DNA of 64,000 bases, from positions 1,922,001 to 1,986,000 of the forward strand of contig NZ_CP025003.1 of assembly GCF_002812485.1 (NCBI RefSeq). Reading direction: 5' to 3'. Below, piece by piece: positions 53,367 to 63,773 of the stretch (position 1 is the stretch's first letter; each line of letters starts with the position of its first letter). Source of the stretch: Dickeya fangzhongdai (GTDB taxonomy: Bacteria > Pseudomonadota > Gammaproteobacteria > Enterobacterales > Enterobacteriaceae). The position numbers were made by a program, and so were the translations under genes. The notes beneath the pieces were generated by a model. It had not been told where the DNA came from. It saw nothing but the letters and a program-made list of their open reading frames with translations, and made no database searches.

Positions 53367-53485
53367 AAGGGAAAATCCTGATTAACCGTAGAAGTGATGA
53401 TAACGCTAATATTGTCAGTGTGCTACGAATCACAAAACGCGGAGTGTGGTTTTCCCTGGATGATCCCCTGCGGCGGGAAATGGTC

Positions 53486-53504
53486 GCCCCGGACGAACCG
53501 GGGC
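53486..53504 (-). terminator. Hairpin after the GH3 gene
   Basis: Stem GCCCCGG (53486-53492) and CCGGGGC (53498-53504) with a 5-nt loop, 9 nt past the stop of the leftward GH3 gene. No U-run. Confidence 0.5.
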
Positions 53505-53512
53505 AACGCGGG

Positions 53513-55489
53513 TCAGTGGGGCAGGCCGTAGCCGAATGGGAACAACGGCTTATTGCTGTCGTACGGCAGGTCGGGCTGCTGTTTCAGCACCGCCTGCATG
53601 GAAGATGGCAGCTCGAAGGGCAATTTTGCGGTGTAAGCCGCGCCGGAAACCAGCCGGCTCAGCAGTACGCTATCGCTGACGCCGAAGTTGGCGATCAGCG
53701 CCCGGGTTTTGTCCACAACGTTGGTGAGGATCGCCGGACGTTCCATATAGACGGTGACCAGCGTCGGCACGCGGACGCTGGCGCGCACGATGGCCTGATA
53801 GTCCGGATTGTCGGCGCGAAACGCCAGCGACCCTTCATGGTGACGGCTGCCGAAGAAGAAGTTTTTGTGCGGCTGCTCGTACGGGGTATGAGTGCGAATC
53901 AGCGCCACGTCCGCCTTCTCCGGCGCATCCACGACGATAAACCCTGCCGCCTGCGCGGCTTTTGCGTCAATACCGTGCAGCCAGACCCGGCTGCCTGTAC
54001 GCAGCGGCAGGAGATTGTTGTTCTGCAGCAGCACCAGCGCCCGCGCCTGGGTCTCGTCCGCCAGTTGCTGCCAGTCTGTTCTGCCGACGACATCGTTGGC
54101 CTGCGCGGCATTGACGTAAGGGCGCTCGAATAACCCGGTCTGGAATTTCTGCTTCAGGATACGGTTGACCGAGGTATCCAGCCGGGCTTCGCTCAGCAGG
54201 CCGTCCTGTACCGCTTTCACCAGCAAGGCCGAGTCGGTTACGCCGCCGAACTGATCAACCCCGGCGTTAACCGCCTTGATGAAACGCTCGGCGGGCGTCA
54301 GGTTTTCCACGCCCCACGGCATGCCGCGCGGCACCGGTTTTTCACCGGGTTTGACGCCGGTCAGGCAGTCCCCTTTGCAGTCGTTGGTGATCAGCCAGTC
54401 GCTGAGGATCACGCCATCAAAACCGTACTGGCCGCGCAGCAGGTCGGTGAGCAGGAAACGGTTGAAGCCGGCGCCGACCGGTTCGATCGGTTTGCCGTGC
54501 CAGCGGGCGTTTCGTAGAATGGAATAGGTGGGCATGATGCCGGCAGCGTGGGCTTCAAACGCGCCGGTAAACGGGTCGATATGCCATTGCAGGTTATTTT
54601 GACGGAACAGCGCGTATTTGCCATAGGCGTTGTGGCTGTCCCAGCCGTCCTGCGCCGCGCCGTAGCCGACCCAGTGTTTCACCACGGAAATCACGCTTTG
54701 GCCGTTAAGGCCGTTTTTGCCGTTCTGCATGCCGGTGACATAACCGCGCACCATCTTTTTGGTCAGATCGGGATCTTCGCCGAAGGTGCCGTCGATACGC
54801 GGCCAACGTGGTTCGGTGGACAGGTCGGCCTGGGGAGACAGGGCTTCGGTAATGCCGACTGCGCGGTATTCCTGACGCACGATATCGGCGAAGCGCCGCA
54901 CTCGCTCCTCGTCGCCGATGGCGGCCAGACCGAGGGTTTCCGGCCATTTGCTGAATTTACCGACCGACACGCTAACGCCGACCAGCGACTGGAATGAGTT
55001 GCGCGGGTCGGTGCTGATGGTGGCGGGGATACCCAGCCGGGTGGCTTCCGCCAGTTGCTGCAGCTTGTTGTTTTCTTCCGCCATCTGGGCCGGGTTATCG
55101 CCGGAAAGCCGGGTAATAAAGCTGTTGACGTAGCGTTCGGCGATCATGGCTTTGGCCGCCGTGAGGTCGTACTGGGCGCCGGCGCCGGTGACGCTGCCGG
55201 CGGTGGGGGCGGATCCGTGCATCATCACCCCGGCTTTTTCCGCCAGCGTCATACGCGACACCAGGTCCGCCGCACGTTGCGCCGGCGGCAAACGCCAGTC
55301 TTCGTACGGATTGAGTTTACCGTCGCGGTTGAGATCCTTGAATTTCAATCCATTAACGGTGATCAGCGGGGCTTCGCGGGTATCAAGCACCGCTTGCTGC
55401 ACAGCTCCCGCCAGCGGGGAAAACAGCAAGGGTAGGGTGGCAATCCAGGGCAGAACCACCGCGGTGTGCGGCGAGAATCGTGATTTCAT
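53513..55489 (-). CDS. Secreted GH3 beta-glucosidase/xylosidase (BgxA-like)
   Basis: 658 residues from the ATG at 55489 (MKSRFSPHTAVVLPWIATLP); an ATG five codons earlier is also possible. A signal peptide ends near LAGAV/QQ, so it acts in the periplasm or outside. GH3 catalytic barrel (about 60-400): the nucleophile Asp is in YGFDGVILSDW. The alpha/beta sandwich domain follows (ARALVLLQNNNLLPL). Just after the signal, DLNRDGKLNPYEDW (about residues 50-63) is an EF-hand-like calcium loop. Length and style resemble BgxA of Erwinia chrysanthemi, active on beta-glucosides and xylosides. It lacks the C-terminal fibronectin-III domain found in E. coli BglX. Role: release of sugars from plant glycosides. 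Confidence 0.88.
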   Translation of the reverse strand: MKSRFSPHTAVVLPWIATLPLLFSPLAGAVQQAVLDTREAPLITVNGLKFKDLNRDGKLNPYEDWRLPPAQRAADLVSRMTLAEKAGVMMHGSAPTAGSVTGAGAQYDLTAAKAMIAERYVNSFITRLSGDNPAQMAEENNKLQQLAEATRLGIPATISTDPRNSFQSLVGVSVSVGKFSKWPETLGLAAIGDEERVRRFADIVRQEYRAVGITEALSPQADLSTEPRWPRIDGTFGEDPDLTKKMVRGYVTGMQNGKNGLNGQSVISVVKHWVGYGAAQDGWDSHNAYGKYALFRQNNLQWHIDPFTGAFEAHAAGIMPTYSILRNARWHGKPIEPVGAGFNRFLLTDLLRGQYGFDGVILSDWLITNDCKGDCLTGVKPGEKPVPRGMPWGVENLTPAERFIKAVNAGVDQFGGVTDSALLVKAVQDGLLSEARLDTSVNRILKQKFQTGLFERPYVNAAQANDVVGRTDWQQLADETQARALVLLQNNNLLPLRTGSRVWLHGIDAKAAQAAGFIVVDAPEKADVALIRTHTPYEQPHKNFFFGSRHHEGSLAFRADNPDYQAIVRASVRVPTLVTVYMERPAILTNVVDKTRALIANFGVSDSVLLSRLVSGAAYTAKLPFELPSSMQAVLKQQPDLPYDSNKPLFPFGYGLPH

Positions 55490-55843
55490 GGTGGTCTTTC
55501 TCATTATGTGTGGGCCAGAGGAAAAAACAGCGAGCGCCCGTGAAGGTTCAACGCGACAGACCATCGGAAAAAGAAAAGACAGCCTGTGCCCGCTGAGTGG
55601 AATAACGGTGAACGCCAGCGATTAATTCCTGTCACGCTATGCCAGTCTTAATTGGGGGTTCAAGCGGGTAAATAGTAATTCTGAAGATGGATCAAAGAAT
55701 TGGCGCAGGTGTTGCCGGTGGGTGAGAATTATTCAATCACCGTCATTGGTGATAATTTCTTATTGTGATTGTTTGATTTCAATCGCTGGGAAATAACAAG
55801 AAAGAGGACGAAAAGCGGAGTCGGCAAATAAAGAAAAATAAAA
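55490..55843. other. Gap between the GH3 gene and bioA
   Basis: AT-rich non-coding stretch that should contain the GH3 promoter (leftward). No operator is recognisable to me. Confidence 0.3.
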
Positions 55844-55865
55844 CCGGGCGCTATTTGCGGCCCGG
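55844..55865 (-). terminator. Terminator of bioA (probably bidirectional)
   Basis: Stem CCGGGC (55844-55849) and GCCCGG (55860-55865). Leftward it is followed by UUUUAUUUUU; rightward by CTTTT. It lies 35 nt past the bioA stop. Confidence 0.8.
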
Positions 55866-55899
55866 CTTTTGGCAGACGGGGATTTACCTCACGCCAGGT

Positions 55900-57183
55900 T
55901 CACCACAGCGCCGGATTGGAAACCGCCTGCCGAACCGCATCGGTCAGCGCCTGCAACTCGTCCGGCTGAATGATGAAGGGCGGCATGAGATAGACAAGCT
56001 TGCCGAACGGCCGAATCCATACTCCTCGATCGACAAAGAAGCGTTGCAGACGCGCCATATTGACCGGCTGGCGAGTTTCCACCACGCCGATGGCGCCCAG
56101 CACCCGCACGTCGGCAACGGTCGGCGCCTCGCTGAGCGGTAGCAATGCCTGACGCAACTGCGCCTCAATAGCGGCGACCTGCGTCTGCCAGCGGTTTTCC
56201 GCCAGCAGTGTCAGGCTGGCATGGGCCACGGCGCAGGCCAGCGGGTTGCCCATGAAGGTGGGGCCGTGCATGAAACATCCGGCCTCGCCGTTGCTGATGG
56301 TTTCCGCCACCGCGCGGGTGGTGAGCGTGGCGGAGAGCGTCATGTAACCGCCGGTCAGCGCTTTGCCAAGACACAGGATATCCGGCGTTATCCCGGCGTG
56401 TTCGCAGGCGAACAGGCGTCCGGTACGGCCAAACCCGGTGGCGATTTCGTCGGCGATCAGCAGAATGCCGTGCCGATCGCATAACTGGCGGACCTGCCGC
56501 AGATACTCGGGATGATAAAAGCGCATACCGCCCGCGCCCTGCACGATCGGTTCCAGGATCACGGCGGCGATGTCGTGCTGATGCTGCTGCAACCGTGCGC
56601 TGAAGTCGGTGATGTCTTCCGGCTGCCAGGGCTGGTCAACGCGGCAGCGCGGCGCGTCGGCGAACAGATGCGGCGGCAAATATCCCTGATAAAGACTGTG
56701 CATCGAATTATCCGGATCGCACACCGACATGGCGCCAAAGGTGTCGCCATGATAGCCGTGGCGCAGCGTCAGGAAGCGCTGGCGGCGTTCGCCGCGCGCT
56801 TGCCAGTATTGCAGCGCCATCTTCATCGCCACTTCCACCGCTACCGAGCCGGAATCCGCCAGAAACACGCACTCCAGCGCCGCCGGGGTCATCGCCACCA
56901 GTTGGCGGCACAACGCCACCGCCGCCGGATGGGTAATGCCGCCGAACATCACGTGCGACATCTGCGCCAGCTGGTCCGTCAACGCCTGATTCAGCCGCGG
57001 GTGATTGTAGCCGTGAATGGCCGCCCACCATGAAGACATACCGTCCACCAGTTGGCGGCCGTCGGCCAGTTGCAACCGACAACCGCTGGCGGCGATCACC
57101 GGGTAACAAGGCAGGGGAGCGGTCATGGACGTGTAGGGGTGCCAGATATGGCGCTGGTCGAAGTTCAGGTCGTCCTGATTCAT
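55900..57183 (-). CDS. bioA: Adenosylmethionine-8-amino-7-oxononanoate aminotransferase
   Basis: 427 residues from the ATG at 57183 ([20 protein letters not shown]), matching E. coli in length; the frame opens 38 codons earlier inside the operator. It converts KAPA to DAPA using SAM as amino donor. Class III aminotransferase: [12 protein letters not shown], the Asp in [13 protein letters not shown], and the PLP lysine in LGKALTGGY (about residue 274). [13 protein letters not shown] near the start is BioA-specific. Divergent from bioB across the BirA operator. Confidence 0.97.
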   Translation of the reverse strand: MNQDDLNFDQRHIWHPYTSMTAPLPCYPVIAASGCRLQLADGRQLVDGMSSWWAAIHGYNHPRLNQALTDQLAQMSHVMFGGITHPAAVALCRQLVAMTPAALECVFLADSGSVAVEVAMKMALQYWQARGERRQRFLTLRHGYHGDTFGAMSVCDPDNSMHSLYQGYLPPHLFADAPRCRVDQPWQPEDITDFSARLQQHQHDIAAVILEPIVQGAGGMRFYHPEYLRQVRQLCDRHGILLIADEIATGFGRTGRLFACEHAGITPDILCLGKALTGGYMTLSATLTTRAVAETISNGEAGCFMHGPTFMGNPLACAVAHASLTLLAENRWQTQVAAIEAQLRQALLPLSEAPTVADVRVLGAIGVVETRQPVNMARLQRFFVDRGVWIRPFGKLVYLMPPFIIQPDELQALTDAVRQAVSNPALW

Positions 57184-57188
57184 ACTGA

Positions 57189-57220
57189 TGTAAACCAATT
57201 GGATCTCAATTTGGTTGACA
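57189..57220. promoter_or_regulatory. BirA operator (bioO) between bioA and bioB
   Basis: TGTAAACC (57189-57196) and GGTTGACA (57213-57220) with a 16-bp spacer match the BirA palindrome TGTAAACC-N16-GGTTTACA with one mismatch. BirA with biotinyl-AMP would repress both divergent units. It lies against the bioA start and 53 bp before bioB. Confidence 0.92.
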
Positions 57221-57272
57221 GTATACCCACATAAATTACACTGGCGAGACTTTTTTACCCGGAGCAATGATG

Positions 57273-58310
57273 ATGACCGAACGCGTAAACTGGACACTGG
57301 AGCAGGCGCAGGCCCTGTTCGATAAGCCGTTTCTGGAACTGATGTTTGAAGCGCAACAGGTGCATCGCCAGCACTTTGATCCCCGTCAGGTGCAGGTCAG
57401 CACGCTGTTATCCATCAAAACCGGCGCCTGCCCGGAAGACTGCAAATACTGCCCGCAAAGCGCGCGCTACCGTACCGGCATTGAAACCGAACGGCTGATG
57501 CAGGTCGAGCAGGTGCTGGATTCCGCGCGTCAGGCCAAAGCGGCCGGTTCTACCCGTTTCTGCATGGGCGCGGCGTGGAAAAACCCCCATGAGCGCGATA
57601 TGCCGTATCTGGAGTCAATGGTGCGCGGCGTGAAAGCGATGGGAATGGAAACCTGCATGACGCTGGGCACGCTGCATGGCGATCAGGCCGAACGACTGGC
57701 GGCGGCCGGGCTTGATTTCTACAACCACAATCTGGATACGTCGCCGGAATTTTACGGCAATATCATCACCACCCGTACTTATCAGGAACGGTTGGATACG
57801 CTGGGCAAAGTGCGTGGAGCCGGCATCAAAGTGTGCTCCGGCGGTATCGTCGGCCTGGGCGAAACGGTGCGCGACCGCGCCGGACTGCTGGTGCAACTGG
57901 CGAATCTGCCGACGCCGCCGGAAAGCGTGCCGATCAACATGCTGGTGAAGGTGAAGGGGACGCCGCTGGCGGAAAACGAGGACGTGGATCCGTTCGATTT
58001 TATCCGCACCATCGCCGTGGCGCGTATCATGATGCCGGCCTCCTACGTGCGACTGTCGGCCGGGCGCGAGCAGATGAACGAGCAGACGCAGGCGATGTGT
58101 TTCATGGCCGGCGCCAATTCGATTTTCTACGGCTGCAAGCTGTTGACCACGCCGAACCCGAAAGAAGACAAGGACCTGCTGCTGTTCCGCAAACTGGGGC
58201 TTAACCCGCGGCAGACCCAAACCGAATACGGCGACAATCAGCAACAGCAGCATCTGGCCGAACGATTGCTGCATGCCGATACCGCTCAGTACTACAACGC
58301 GGCGGTGTGA
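57273..58310 (+). CDS. bioB: Biotin synthase
   Basis: 345 residues from the third of three consecutive ATG codons (57267, 57270, 57273). GGAG at 57261-57264 is best spaced for the third, and [11 protein letters not shown] then aligns with E. coli MAHRPRWTLSQ. Radical SAM enzyme that inserts sulfur into dethiobiotin. The [4Fe-4S] cysteines are in CPEDCKYC (about residues 51-58); [2Fe-2S] ligands include Cys in FCMGAAW, ETCMTLG and KVCSGG, and the Arg in VRLSAGREQ. First gene of bioBFCD. Confidence 0.96.
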   Translation: MTERVNWTLEQAQALFDKPFLELMFEAQQVHRQHFDPRQVQVSTLLSIKTGACPEDCKYCPQSARYRTGIETERLMQVEQVLDSARQAKAAGSTRFCMGAAWKNPHERDMPYLESMVRGVKAMGMETCMTLGTLHGDQAERLAAAGLDFYNHNLDTSPEFYGNIITTRTYQERLDTLGKVRGAGIKVCSGGIVGLGETVRDRAGLLVQLANLPTPPESVPINMLVKVKGTPLAENEDVDPFDFIRTIAVARIMMPASYVRLSAGREQMNEQTQAMCFMAGANSIFYGCKLLTTPNPKEDKDLLLFRKLGLNPRQTQTEYGDNQQQQHLAERLLHADTAQYYNAAV

Positions 58311-59465
58311 ATGGGCTGGCAACAACGGATCGATCAGGCGCTGGCGCAGCGGCAGGCGGAGGACGCCTACCGGGTTCGCTTGCCCAATGACGGCGGCAGC
58401 GGCCGCTGGCTGGTGCGCGAGCAGCAGCGTTATCTCAATTTCTCCTGTAACGACTATCTGGGGCTGAGCCAGCATCCGGCGATTGTGCGCGCCTGGCAGC
58501 AGGGCGCAGAGCGCTACGGCGTGGGCAGCGGCGGTTCCGGTCATGTGACCGGGTATACCAACGCGCATGAGCAGTTGGAACAGCAACTGGCGGACTGGCT
58601 GGGGTACGACCGGGCGCTGTTGATGATCTCCGGGTTTGCCGCCAATCAGGCGGTGGTGACGGCGCTGTTGACGGAGGGGGACCGTATTCTGGCGGATCGC
58701 CTCAGTCATGCCTCGTTACTGGAAGCGGCCAGCCTGTCGCCCGCGACGTTACGCCGTTTTCACCATAATCAGCCGGATTCGTTGCAGCAACTGCTGGAAA
58801 AACCGGTCGGCGGCCAGACGCTGGTGGTCACCGAAGGGGTGTTCAGCATGGATGGCGACACCGCGCCGCTGGCGGCGTTACATTCGCGCTGCCGCGATCA
58901 TGGCGTCTGGCTGATGGTGGATGATGCCCACGGCATCGGCATCGTCGGCGAACAGGGGCGCGGCTGTAGCTGGCAGCAAGGGGTGAAACCCGAATTGCTG
59001 ATTGTCACTTTCGGCAAAGCGTTTGGCGTTAGCGGGGCGGCGGTGTTGTGCAGCCAGTCGGTGGCGGAATACCTGTTGCAGTTCGCCCGTCATCTGATTT
59101 ATAGCACCGCCATGCCGCCGGCGCAGGCGTGCGCGCTGGACGCGGCGCTGGCGGTCGTTCGCGGCGCTGACGGCGAGGCGCGACGTGCCGCGCTGGCGCA
59201 GGCGGTCCGTCGTTTCCGCGACGGTGCGGCCGGGCTGCCGTTTCGTCTGCTGGAGTCGACGAGCGCTATCCAGCCGCTGATCGTCGGCGATAACGCCTGG
59301 GCGCTGGCATTGGCGCAGCAACTGCGTACGCAAGGGTTGTGGGTGAACGCCATCCGGCCGCCCACCGTGCCGCCGGGCACCGCTCGCCTGCGCATTACCC
59401 TGACCGCCAGTCATCAGCCGGAGGATATCGACCGTCTGCTGGAGGTATTGTATGACGCCGGGTAA
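58311..59465 (+). CDS. bioF: 8-amino-7-oxononanoate synthase
   Basis: 384 residues, starting directly after the bioB stop. It condenses pimeloyl-ACP with alanine to KAPA. PLP fold type [12 protein letters not shown] early, [12 protein letters not shown] for the Asp and the PLP lysine in [13 protein letters not shown] (about residue 236). It overlaps bioC by 14 bp. Confidence 0.96.
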   Translation: MGWQQRIDQALAQRQAEDAYRVRLPNDGGSGRWLVREQQRYLNFSCNDYLGLSQHPAIVRAWQQGAERYGVGSGGSGHVTGYTNAHEQLEQQLADWLGYDRALLMISGFAANQAVVTALLTEGDRILADRLSHASLLEAASLSPATLRRFHHNQPDSLQQLLEKPVGGQTLVVTEGVFSMDGDTAPLAALHSRCRDHGVWLMVDDAHGIGIVGEQGRGCSWQQGVKPELLIVTFGKAFGVSGAAVLCSQSVAEYLLQFARHLIYSTAMPPAQACALDAALAVVRGADGEARRAALAQAVRRFRDGAAGLPFRLLESTSAIQPLIVGDNAWALALAQQLRTQGLWVNAIRPPTVPPGTARLRITLTASHQPEDIDRLLEVLYDAG

Positions 59466-60234
59466 CACGCTCTTGATGCCGCATCCTCCCCATAAACAGG
59501 CGATTGCCCGCGCCTTCGGCCGGGCGGCCGGATATTACGACCGCTTTGCCGCCCTGCAGCGCGAGAGTGGGGAACAGTTGATGGCGCTGGTCGGCGACCA
59601 TGCCGGCCGCGAGGTGCTGGATGCCGGTTGCGGCACCGGCTATTTCAGCGACCGCTGGCAGGCGATCGGAAAACAGGTGACGGCGCTGGATTTATCGACG
59701 GAGATGCTGGCGATAGCGCGTCAGCGGCGGGCGGCGACGCGCTATCTGCAAGGCGATATCGAACATCTGCCGTTAGCGGATGGCAGCGTGGATATCAGCT
59801 TTAGCAACATGGCGATGCAATGGTGCGATGATTTCGACGCCGGGCTGGCTGAACTTTACCGGGTCACCCGGCCGGGCGGGGCGATTGCCGTCTGTACGCT
59901 GGCGGAAGGCACGCTGGCTGAACTGGATGCCGCCTGGCAGCAACTGGACGGCTCGCGTCGCATTAACCGCTTTATGTCGCTGGAGGCGATCGTCTCCTCC
60001 TTCCGTCTCTACCACGCTGATGTCTCGCTGGCGCCGGTGACCTGCTATTTCCCCGATGTGCTGAGCCTGATGCGTTCGGTCAAAGGGGTAGGCGCCACCT
60101 GGCTGCGTGACGGCCGTGACCACGGCGGCCTGAGCCGTCGGCAACTGACCGAACTGACCACGCGTTACAGTCGTCATCCGCAGGGCTATCCCCTGACGTA
60201 TCAACGTGTTTTTGGAGTGATTTATCGTGACTGA
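59452..60234 (+). CDS. bioC: Malonyl-ACP O-methyltransferase
   Basis: 260 residues; the ATG lies inside the bioF end. It methylates malonyl-ACP so that fatty-acid enzymes can build the pimelate chain. The SAM motif is [15 protein letters not shown] (about residues 45-59), then [10 protein letters not shown] and [13 protein letters not shown] start at the internal ATG 59476 ([14 protein letters not shown]) is also possible. It overlaps bioD by 8 bp. Confidence 0.94.
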   Translation: MTPGNTLLMPHPPHKQAIARAFGRAAGYYDRFAALQRESGEQLMALVGDHAGREVLDAGCGTGYFSDRWQAIGKQVTALDLSTEMLAIARQRRAATRYLQGDIEHLPLADGSVDISFSNMAMQWCDDFDAGLAELYRVTRPGGAIAVCTLAEGTLAELDAAWQQLDGSRRINRFMSLEAIVSSFRLYHADVSLAPVTCYFPDVLSLMRSVKGVGATWLRDGRDHGGLSRRQLTELTTRYSRHPQGYPLTYQRVFGVIYRD

Positions 60235-60907
60235 ACGCTGGTTTGTTACCGGAACCGACACTGAAGTAGGCAAAACGGTCGCCAGCGTGGCGCTGCTGCA
60301 GGCCGCCCGCCGCGCCGGATACCGTACCGCCGGGTATAAGCCGGTGGCCTCCGGCTGCGACGTGACGCCGCACGGCATCCGCAACAGCGATGCATTGCAG
60401 TTGCAGGCCAACAGCAGCGTGGCGCTGCCCTACGATGCGGTCAATCCGCTGGCGTTTCTGGAACCGACGTCGCCCCATATCGTCAGCGCCGCCGAACAGC
60501 GACCGATTGCGTTTTCCACCCTCAGCCAGGGGTTGCGCGAGCTGGGGCGTCAGGCGGACTGGGTGCTGATAGAGGGCGCCGGCGGCTGGTTTACGCCGCT
60601 TTCCACACGGCAGACCTTCGCCGATTGGGTACAGCAAGAGGCGCTGCCGGTGATTCTGGTGGTGGGGGTGAAGCTGGGGTGCATCAACCATGCGATGCTG
60701 ACGGCGCAGGCGGTGCAGCAAGCCGGTTTGCGGCTGGCGGGCTGGGTCGCCAACGTGGTGCAGCCGCCCGGTCGTCACCATCACGCCTACCTGCAAACGT
60801 TGCAAGCGCGGATTCCGGCGCCGCAACTGGGGGAAATCCCTTACTTATCCGAGCCAATTCAGCAGGATATCGGCGATTACTTAAACATCACTTTACTGAG
60901 AGGTTAA
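60227..60907 (+). CDS. bioD: Dethiobiotin synthetase
   Basis: 226 residues from a GTG. It makes dethiobiotin from DAPA, CO2 and ATP. Walker A-like FVTGTDTEVGKTVAS (about residues 5-19), KPVASGC (about 40) for the DAPA site, and EGAGGWFTPL. Last gene of the biotin operon. Confidence 0.95.
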   Translation: MTERWFVTGTDTEVGKTVASVALLQAARRAGYRTAGYKPVASGCDVTPHGIRNSDALQLQANSSVALPYDAVNPLAFLEPTSPHIVSAAEQRPIAFSTLSQGLRELGRQADWVLIEGAGGWFTPLSTRQTFADWVQQEALPVILVVGVKLGCINHAMLTAQAVQQAGLRLAGWVANVVQPPGRHHHAYLQTLQARIPAPQLGEIPYLSEPIQQDIGDYLNITLLRG

Positions 60908-61168
60908 CGATTCTGAGTAAATGTTGCATGAGTCGCAGCTTTTCCCCCTCTTCTGGTTGAAATTGATAGAAAAAACCATCTTGAAAACAGGTGCTGAATC
61001 CACTGGGCCAGCAGTTTTTCTTCTTGCTAAGTCTGTGTCATTTAGCACTTTTTTTTATAATGATCGCCGGGTCAAACACGGAAATCTTGTTTAAAAGCGC
61101 CTTGCGCTTTCGTGGCGGAAAAAAACAGTAAAACACGCCAATACAGGAGGCGCGGGCGCTTGTGGGAG
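60908..61168. other. Gap after bioD
   Basis: Non-coding. A short stem GCTG/CAGC followed by TTTTTC (about 60992-61020) may terminate the bio operon. Otherwise AT-rich with no clear signal. Confidence 0.3.
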
Positions 61169-61191
61169 TTATCCACTATTTCTGTGGATAA
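61169..61191. promoter_or_regulatory. Inverted pair of DnaA boxes
   Basis: TTATCCACT (61169-61177, one mismatch) and TGTGGATAA (61183-61191, the exact complement of the consensus TTATCCACA), with a 5-bp spacer. DnaA boxes have been described upstream of E. coli uvrB. It lies about 450 bp before uvrB here. Confidence 0.65.
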
Positions 61192-61210
61192 CCGTGTGCA
61201 TTAGGGTTAG

Positions 61211-61238
61211 AAAAAACGCGCCAGCCGAGAGCTGGCGC
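61211..61238 (-). terminator. Minus-strand intrinsic terminator in the bioD-uvrB gap
   Basis: Stem GCGCCAGC (61218-61225) and GCTGGCGC (61231-61238). Read leftward the transcript continues GUUUUUU. No annotated leftward gene precedes it, so it may end a small RNA started in the AT-rich stretch to the right, about 61270-61320. The RNA itself is not established. Confidence 0.55.
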
Positions 61239-61492
61239 GGGTTGCGCCTGGTTTGATGCTAATCTCCGCTTTTTTATAAAATCATTAAAAATCAAATAAT
61301 TAATTAAAAGCAAGTCACTTTTATTGCAGCGGGACCCGTTTGAATAAATCACCGGCACTGGTCGTAGCAGCTAATTTGAGAAACGGCATTTCTGGGGATA
61401 AATGCATTATTTTTTGCTGGATTAGCGGCATCACTCTGTGCTAGTCAAGCAGGGCGCTATGGTTGTGCCGTCAATGGTTAAGAATTGCTTGA

Positions 61493-61512
61493 TGCTGTTT
61501 TTATATCCAGTA
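61493..61512 (+). promoter_or_regulatory. LexA box upstream of uvrB
   Basis: TGCTGTTTTTATATCCAGTA carries CTG-N10-CAG and matches the SOS consensus TACTGTATATATATACAGTA well. It lies 128 bp before the uvrB start, as expected for SOS induction. Confidence 0.85.
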
Positions 61513-61639
61513 ATATGTGGCTGGCAAATCTGACCGGGGATTTTCATACTAGGTGTGTCTCTCCCTGTCGGCGACGCTGGCCTAACCCGCCGATGTCCGT
61601 TGCGTGATTCCAACCGTTTTTTATCCGGGTGTCTTATCC

Positions 61640-63652
61640 ATGAGTAAAGCGTTCAAACTGCATTCTGATTTCAAACCCGCCGGCGATCAGCCCGAGGCGA
61701 TACGCCGCCTGGAAGAAGGGCTGGAAGACGGACTGGCGCACCAGACGCTGCTGGGGGTAACGGGGTCCGGTAAAACGTTCACCATCGCCAACGTGATTGC
61801 CGACCTCAACCGGCCGACGATGGTGCTGGCGCCCAACAAGACGCTGGCGGCGCAGCTGTATGGCGAGATGAAAGCGTTTTTTCCGGATAATGCGGTGGAG
61901 TATTTCGTCTCTTACTACGACTACTACCAGCCCGAAGCCTACGTGCCGAGTTCGGACACCTTCATTGAGAAGGACGCCTCGGTCAACGAACACATCGAAC
62001 AGATGCGATTATCCGCCACCAAGGCGCTGCTGGAGCGGCGCGACGTGGTGGTGGTGGCGTCGGTGTCCGCCATTTACGGTCTGGGTGACCCGGACTTGTA
62101 TCTAAAGATGATGCTGCACCTGACTCAGGGCATGCTGATCGACCAGCGCGCCATCCTGCGGCGGCTGGCGGAGTTGCAGTACGCCCGCAACGATCAGGCG
62201 TTTTCGCGCGGCACCTTTCGCGTGCGCGGCGAGATCATCGATATTTTTCCGGCGGAATCTGAAGACATCGCCCTGCGGGTGGAACTGTTCGACGAAGAAG
62301 TGGAGCGGCTGTCGCTGTTCGACCCGCTCACCGGACATATTGTGCAGACGGTGCCGCGTTACACCATCTACCCCAAAACCCACTACGTCACGCCGCGCGA
62401 ACGCATCCTGCAGGCGATGGAAGAGATCAAGGTTGAGCTGGCGGAGCGCCGTCAGGTGCTGCTCGCCGGCAATAAGTTGTTGGAAGAACAGCGGCTGGCG
62501 CAGCGCACCACCTTCGATCTGGAGATGATGAATGAGCTGGGCTATTGCTCCGGCATTGAAAACTACTCCCGCTTTCTGTCCGGCCGCGGGCCGGGCGAAC
62601 CGCCGCCGACGCTGTTCGATTACCTGCCGGCCGACGGTCTGCTGGTGATCGACGAATCCCACGTCACCATTCCGCAACTGGGCGGCATGTACCGCGGCGA
62701 CCGGGCGCGCAAGGAAACGCTGGTAGAGTACGGTTTTCGCCTGCCGTCGGCGCTGGACAACCGGCCGATGAAATTCGAGGAGTTCGAAGCGCTGGCGCCG
62801 CAGACCATCTATGTGTCGGCGACGCCGGGCAATTACGAGCTGGAAAAATCCGGCGGCGAGGTGATCGATCAGGTGGTGCGGCCGACCGGTCTGCTGGACC
62901 CGGAACTGGAAGTCCGCCCGGTGACCACCCAGGTGGATGACTTGCTGTCGGAAATTCGTAAACGTTCCGTCATCAACGAGCGCGTGCTGGTCACCACCCT
63001 GACCAAGCGGATGGCGGAAGACCTGACCGAGTATCTGGAAGAGCACGGCGAGCGGGTACGTTATCTGCACTCTGATATTGATACCGTGGAGCGGGTGGAG
63101 ATCATCCGCGATTTGCGTCTGGGCGAGTTCGACGTGCTGGTGGGCATCAACCTGTTGCGTGAAGGTCTGGACATGCCGGAAGTGTCGCTGGTGGCGATTC
63201 TGGATGCCGATAAGGAAGGGTTCCTGCGTTCGGAACGATCGCTGATTCAGACCATCGGCCGGGCGGCGCGTAATCTTAACGGCAAGGCGATTTTGTATGC
63301 CGACAAGATTACGCCGTCGATGGAACGTGCCATGAATGAGACTCTGCGCCGTCGCGAGAAACAGCAGGCGTACAACGAACAACATGGCATCGTGCCGCAG
63401 GGGCTTAACAAGAAGATTGGCGACATCCTGCAGATTGGTCAGCCGACTAACGGCCGGGGCAAAGGGCGCGGCAAGAAAGCGGCCGAACCGGCGGCGCATT
63501 ACCAGCAACTGTCGCCAAAAGCGCTGGATCAAAAAATCCGCGAGCTGGAAAGTCAGATGCTGGCCCATGCGCAGAATCTGGAATTCGAGGAAGCCGCCCG
63601 GCTGCGCGACGAGATTCACGCGCTGCGCGAACAGTTTATCGCCGCGTCATGA
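61640..63652 (+). CDS. uvrB: UvrABC excision repair subunit UvrB
   Basis: 670 residues from the ATG at 61640 ([20 protein letters not shown]), as in E. coli; an ATG 12 codons earlier is open but unsupported. It verifies damage handed over by UvrA and positions UvrC for incision. Walker A GVTGSGKT at residues 39-46; the beta-hairpin region [15 protein letters not shown] near 92-106; DESH box in [12 protein letters not shown]; helicase motifs [19 protein letters not shown] and QTIGRAARN. The C-terminal UVR domain (about 630-665, [20 protein letters not shown]) binds UvrC. Confidence 0.97.
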   Translation: MSKAFKLHSDFKPAGDQPEAIRRLEEGLEDGLAHQTLLGVTGSGKTFTIANVIADLNRPTMVLAPNKTLAAQLYGEMKAFFPDNAVEYFVSYYDYYQPEAYVPSSDTFIEKDASVNEHIEQMRLSATKALLERRDVVVVASVSAIYGLGDPDLYLKMMLHLTQGMLIDQRAILRRLAELQYARNDQAFSRGTFRVRGEIIDIFPAESEDIALRVELFDEEVERLSLFDPLTGHIVQTVPRYTIYPKTHYVTPRERILQAMEEIKVELAERRQVLLAGNKLLEEQRLAQRTTFDLEMMNELGYCSGIENYSRFLSGRGPGEPPPTLFDYLPADGLLVIDESHVTIPQLGGMYRGDRARKETLVEYGFRLPSALDNRPMKFEEFEALAPQTIYVSATPGNYELEKSGGEVIDQVVRPTGLLDPELEVRPVTTQVDDLLSEIRKRSVINERVLVTTLTKRMAEDLTEYLEEHGERVRYLHSDIDTVERVEIIRDLRLGEFDVLVGINLLREGLDMPEVSLVAILDADKEGFLRSERSLIQTIGRAARNLNGKAILYADKITPSMERAMNETLRRREKQQAYNEQHGIVPQGLNKKIGDILQIGQPTNGRGKGRGKKAAEPAAHYQQLSPKALDQKIRELESQMLAHAQNLEFEEAARLRDEIHALREQFIAAS

Positions 63653-63720
63653 TGATACCGGCGTGAGCGCTGTGCTGGCGTTGTCGCCCGGCCGGCGGCA
63701 TGGCGAGGCAGCGCCTATAT

Positions 63721-63747
63721 ACAGATGCAGAACCTACACAGATGCAG
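63721..63747. repeat. Short direct repeat before the VOC gene
   Basis: ACAGATGCAG occurs at 63721-63730 and again at 63738-63747. Too short to assign; possibly slippage or a remnant. Confidence 0.3.
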
Positions 63748-63773
63748 AGCATATACAAAAGAGAGGCTGAGTG

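Noticed and set aside
61431..61613. 60-codon frame across the LexA box region
   Set aside because: Antisense to the uvrB promoter, no ribosome site or family.
62102..63619. 505-codon frame opposite uvrB
   Set aside because: Shadow of uvrB with no recognisable motif.
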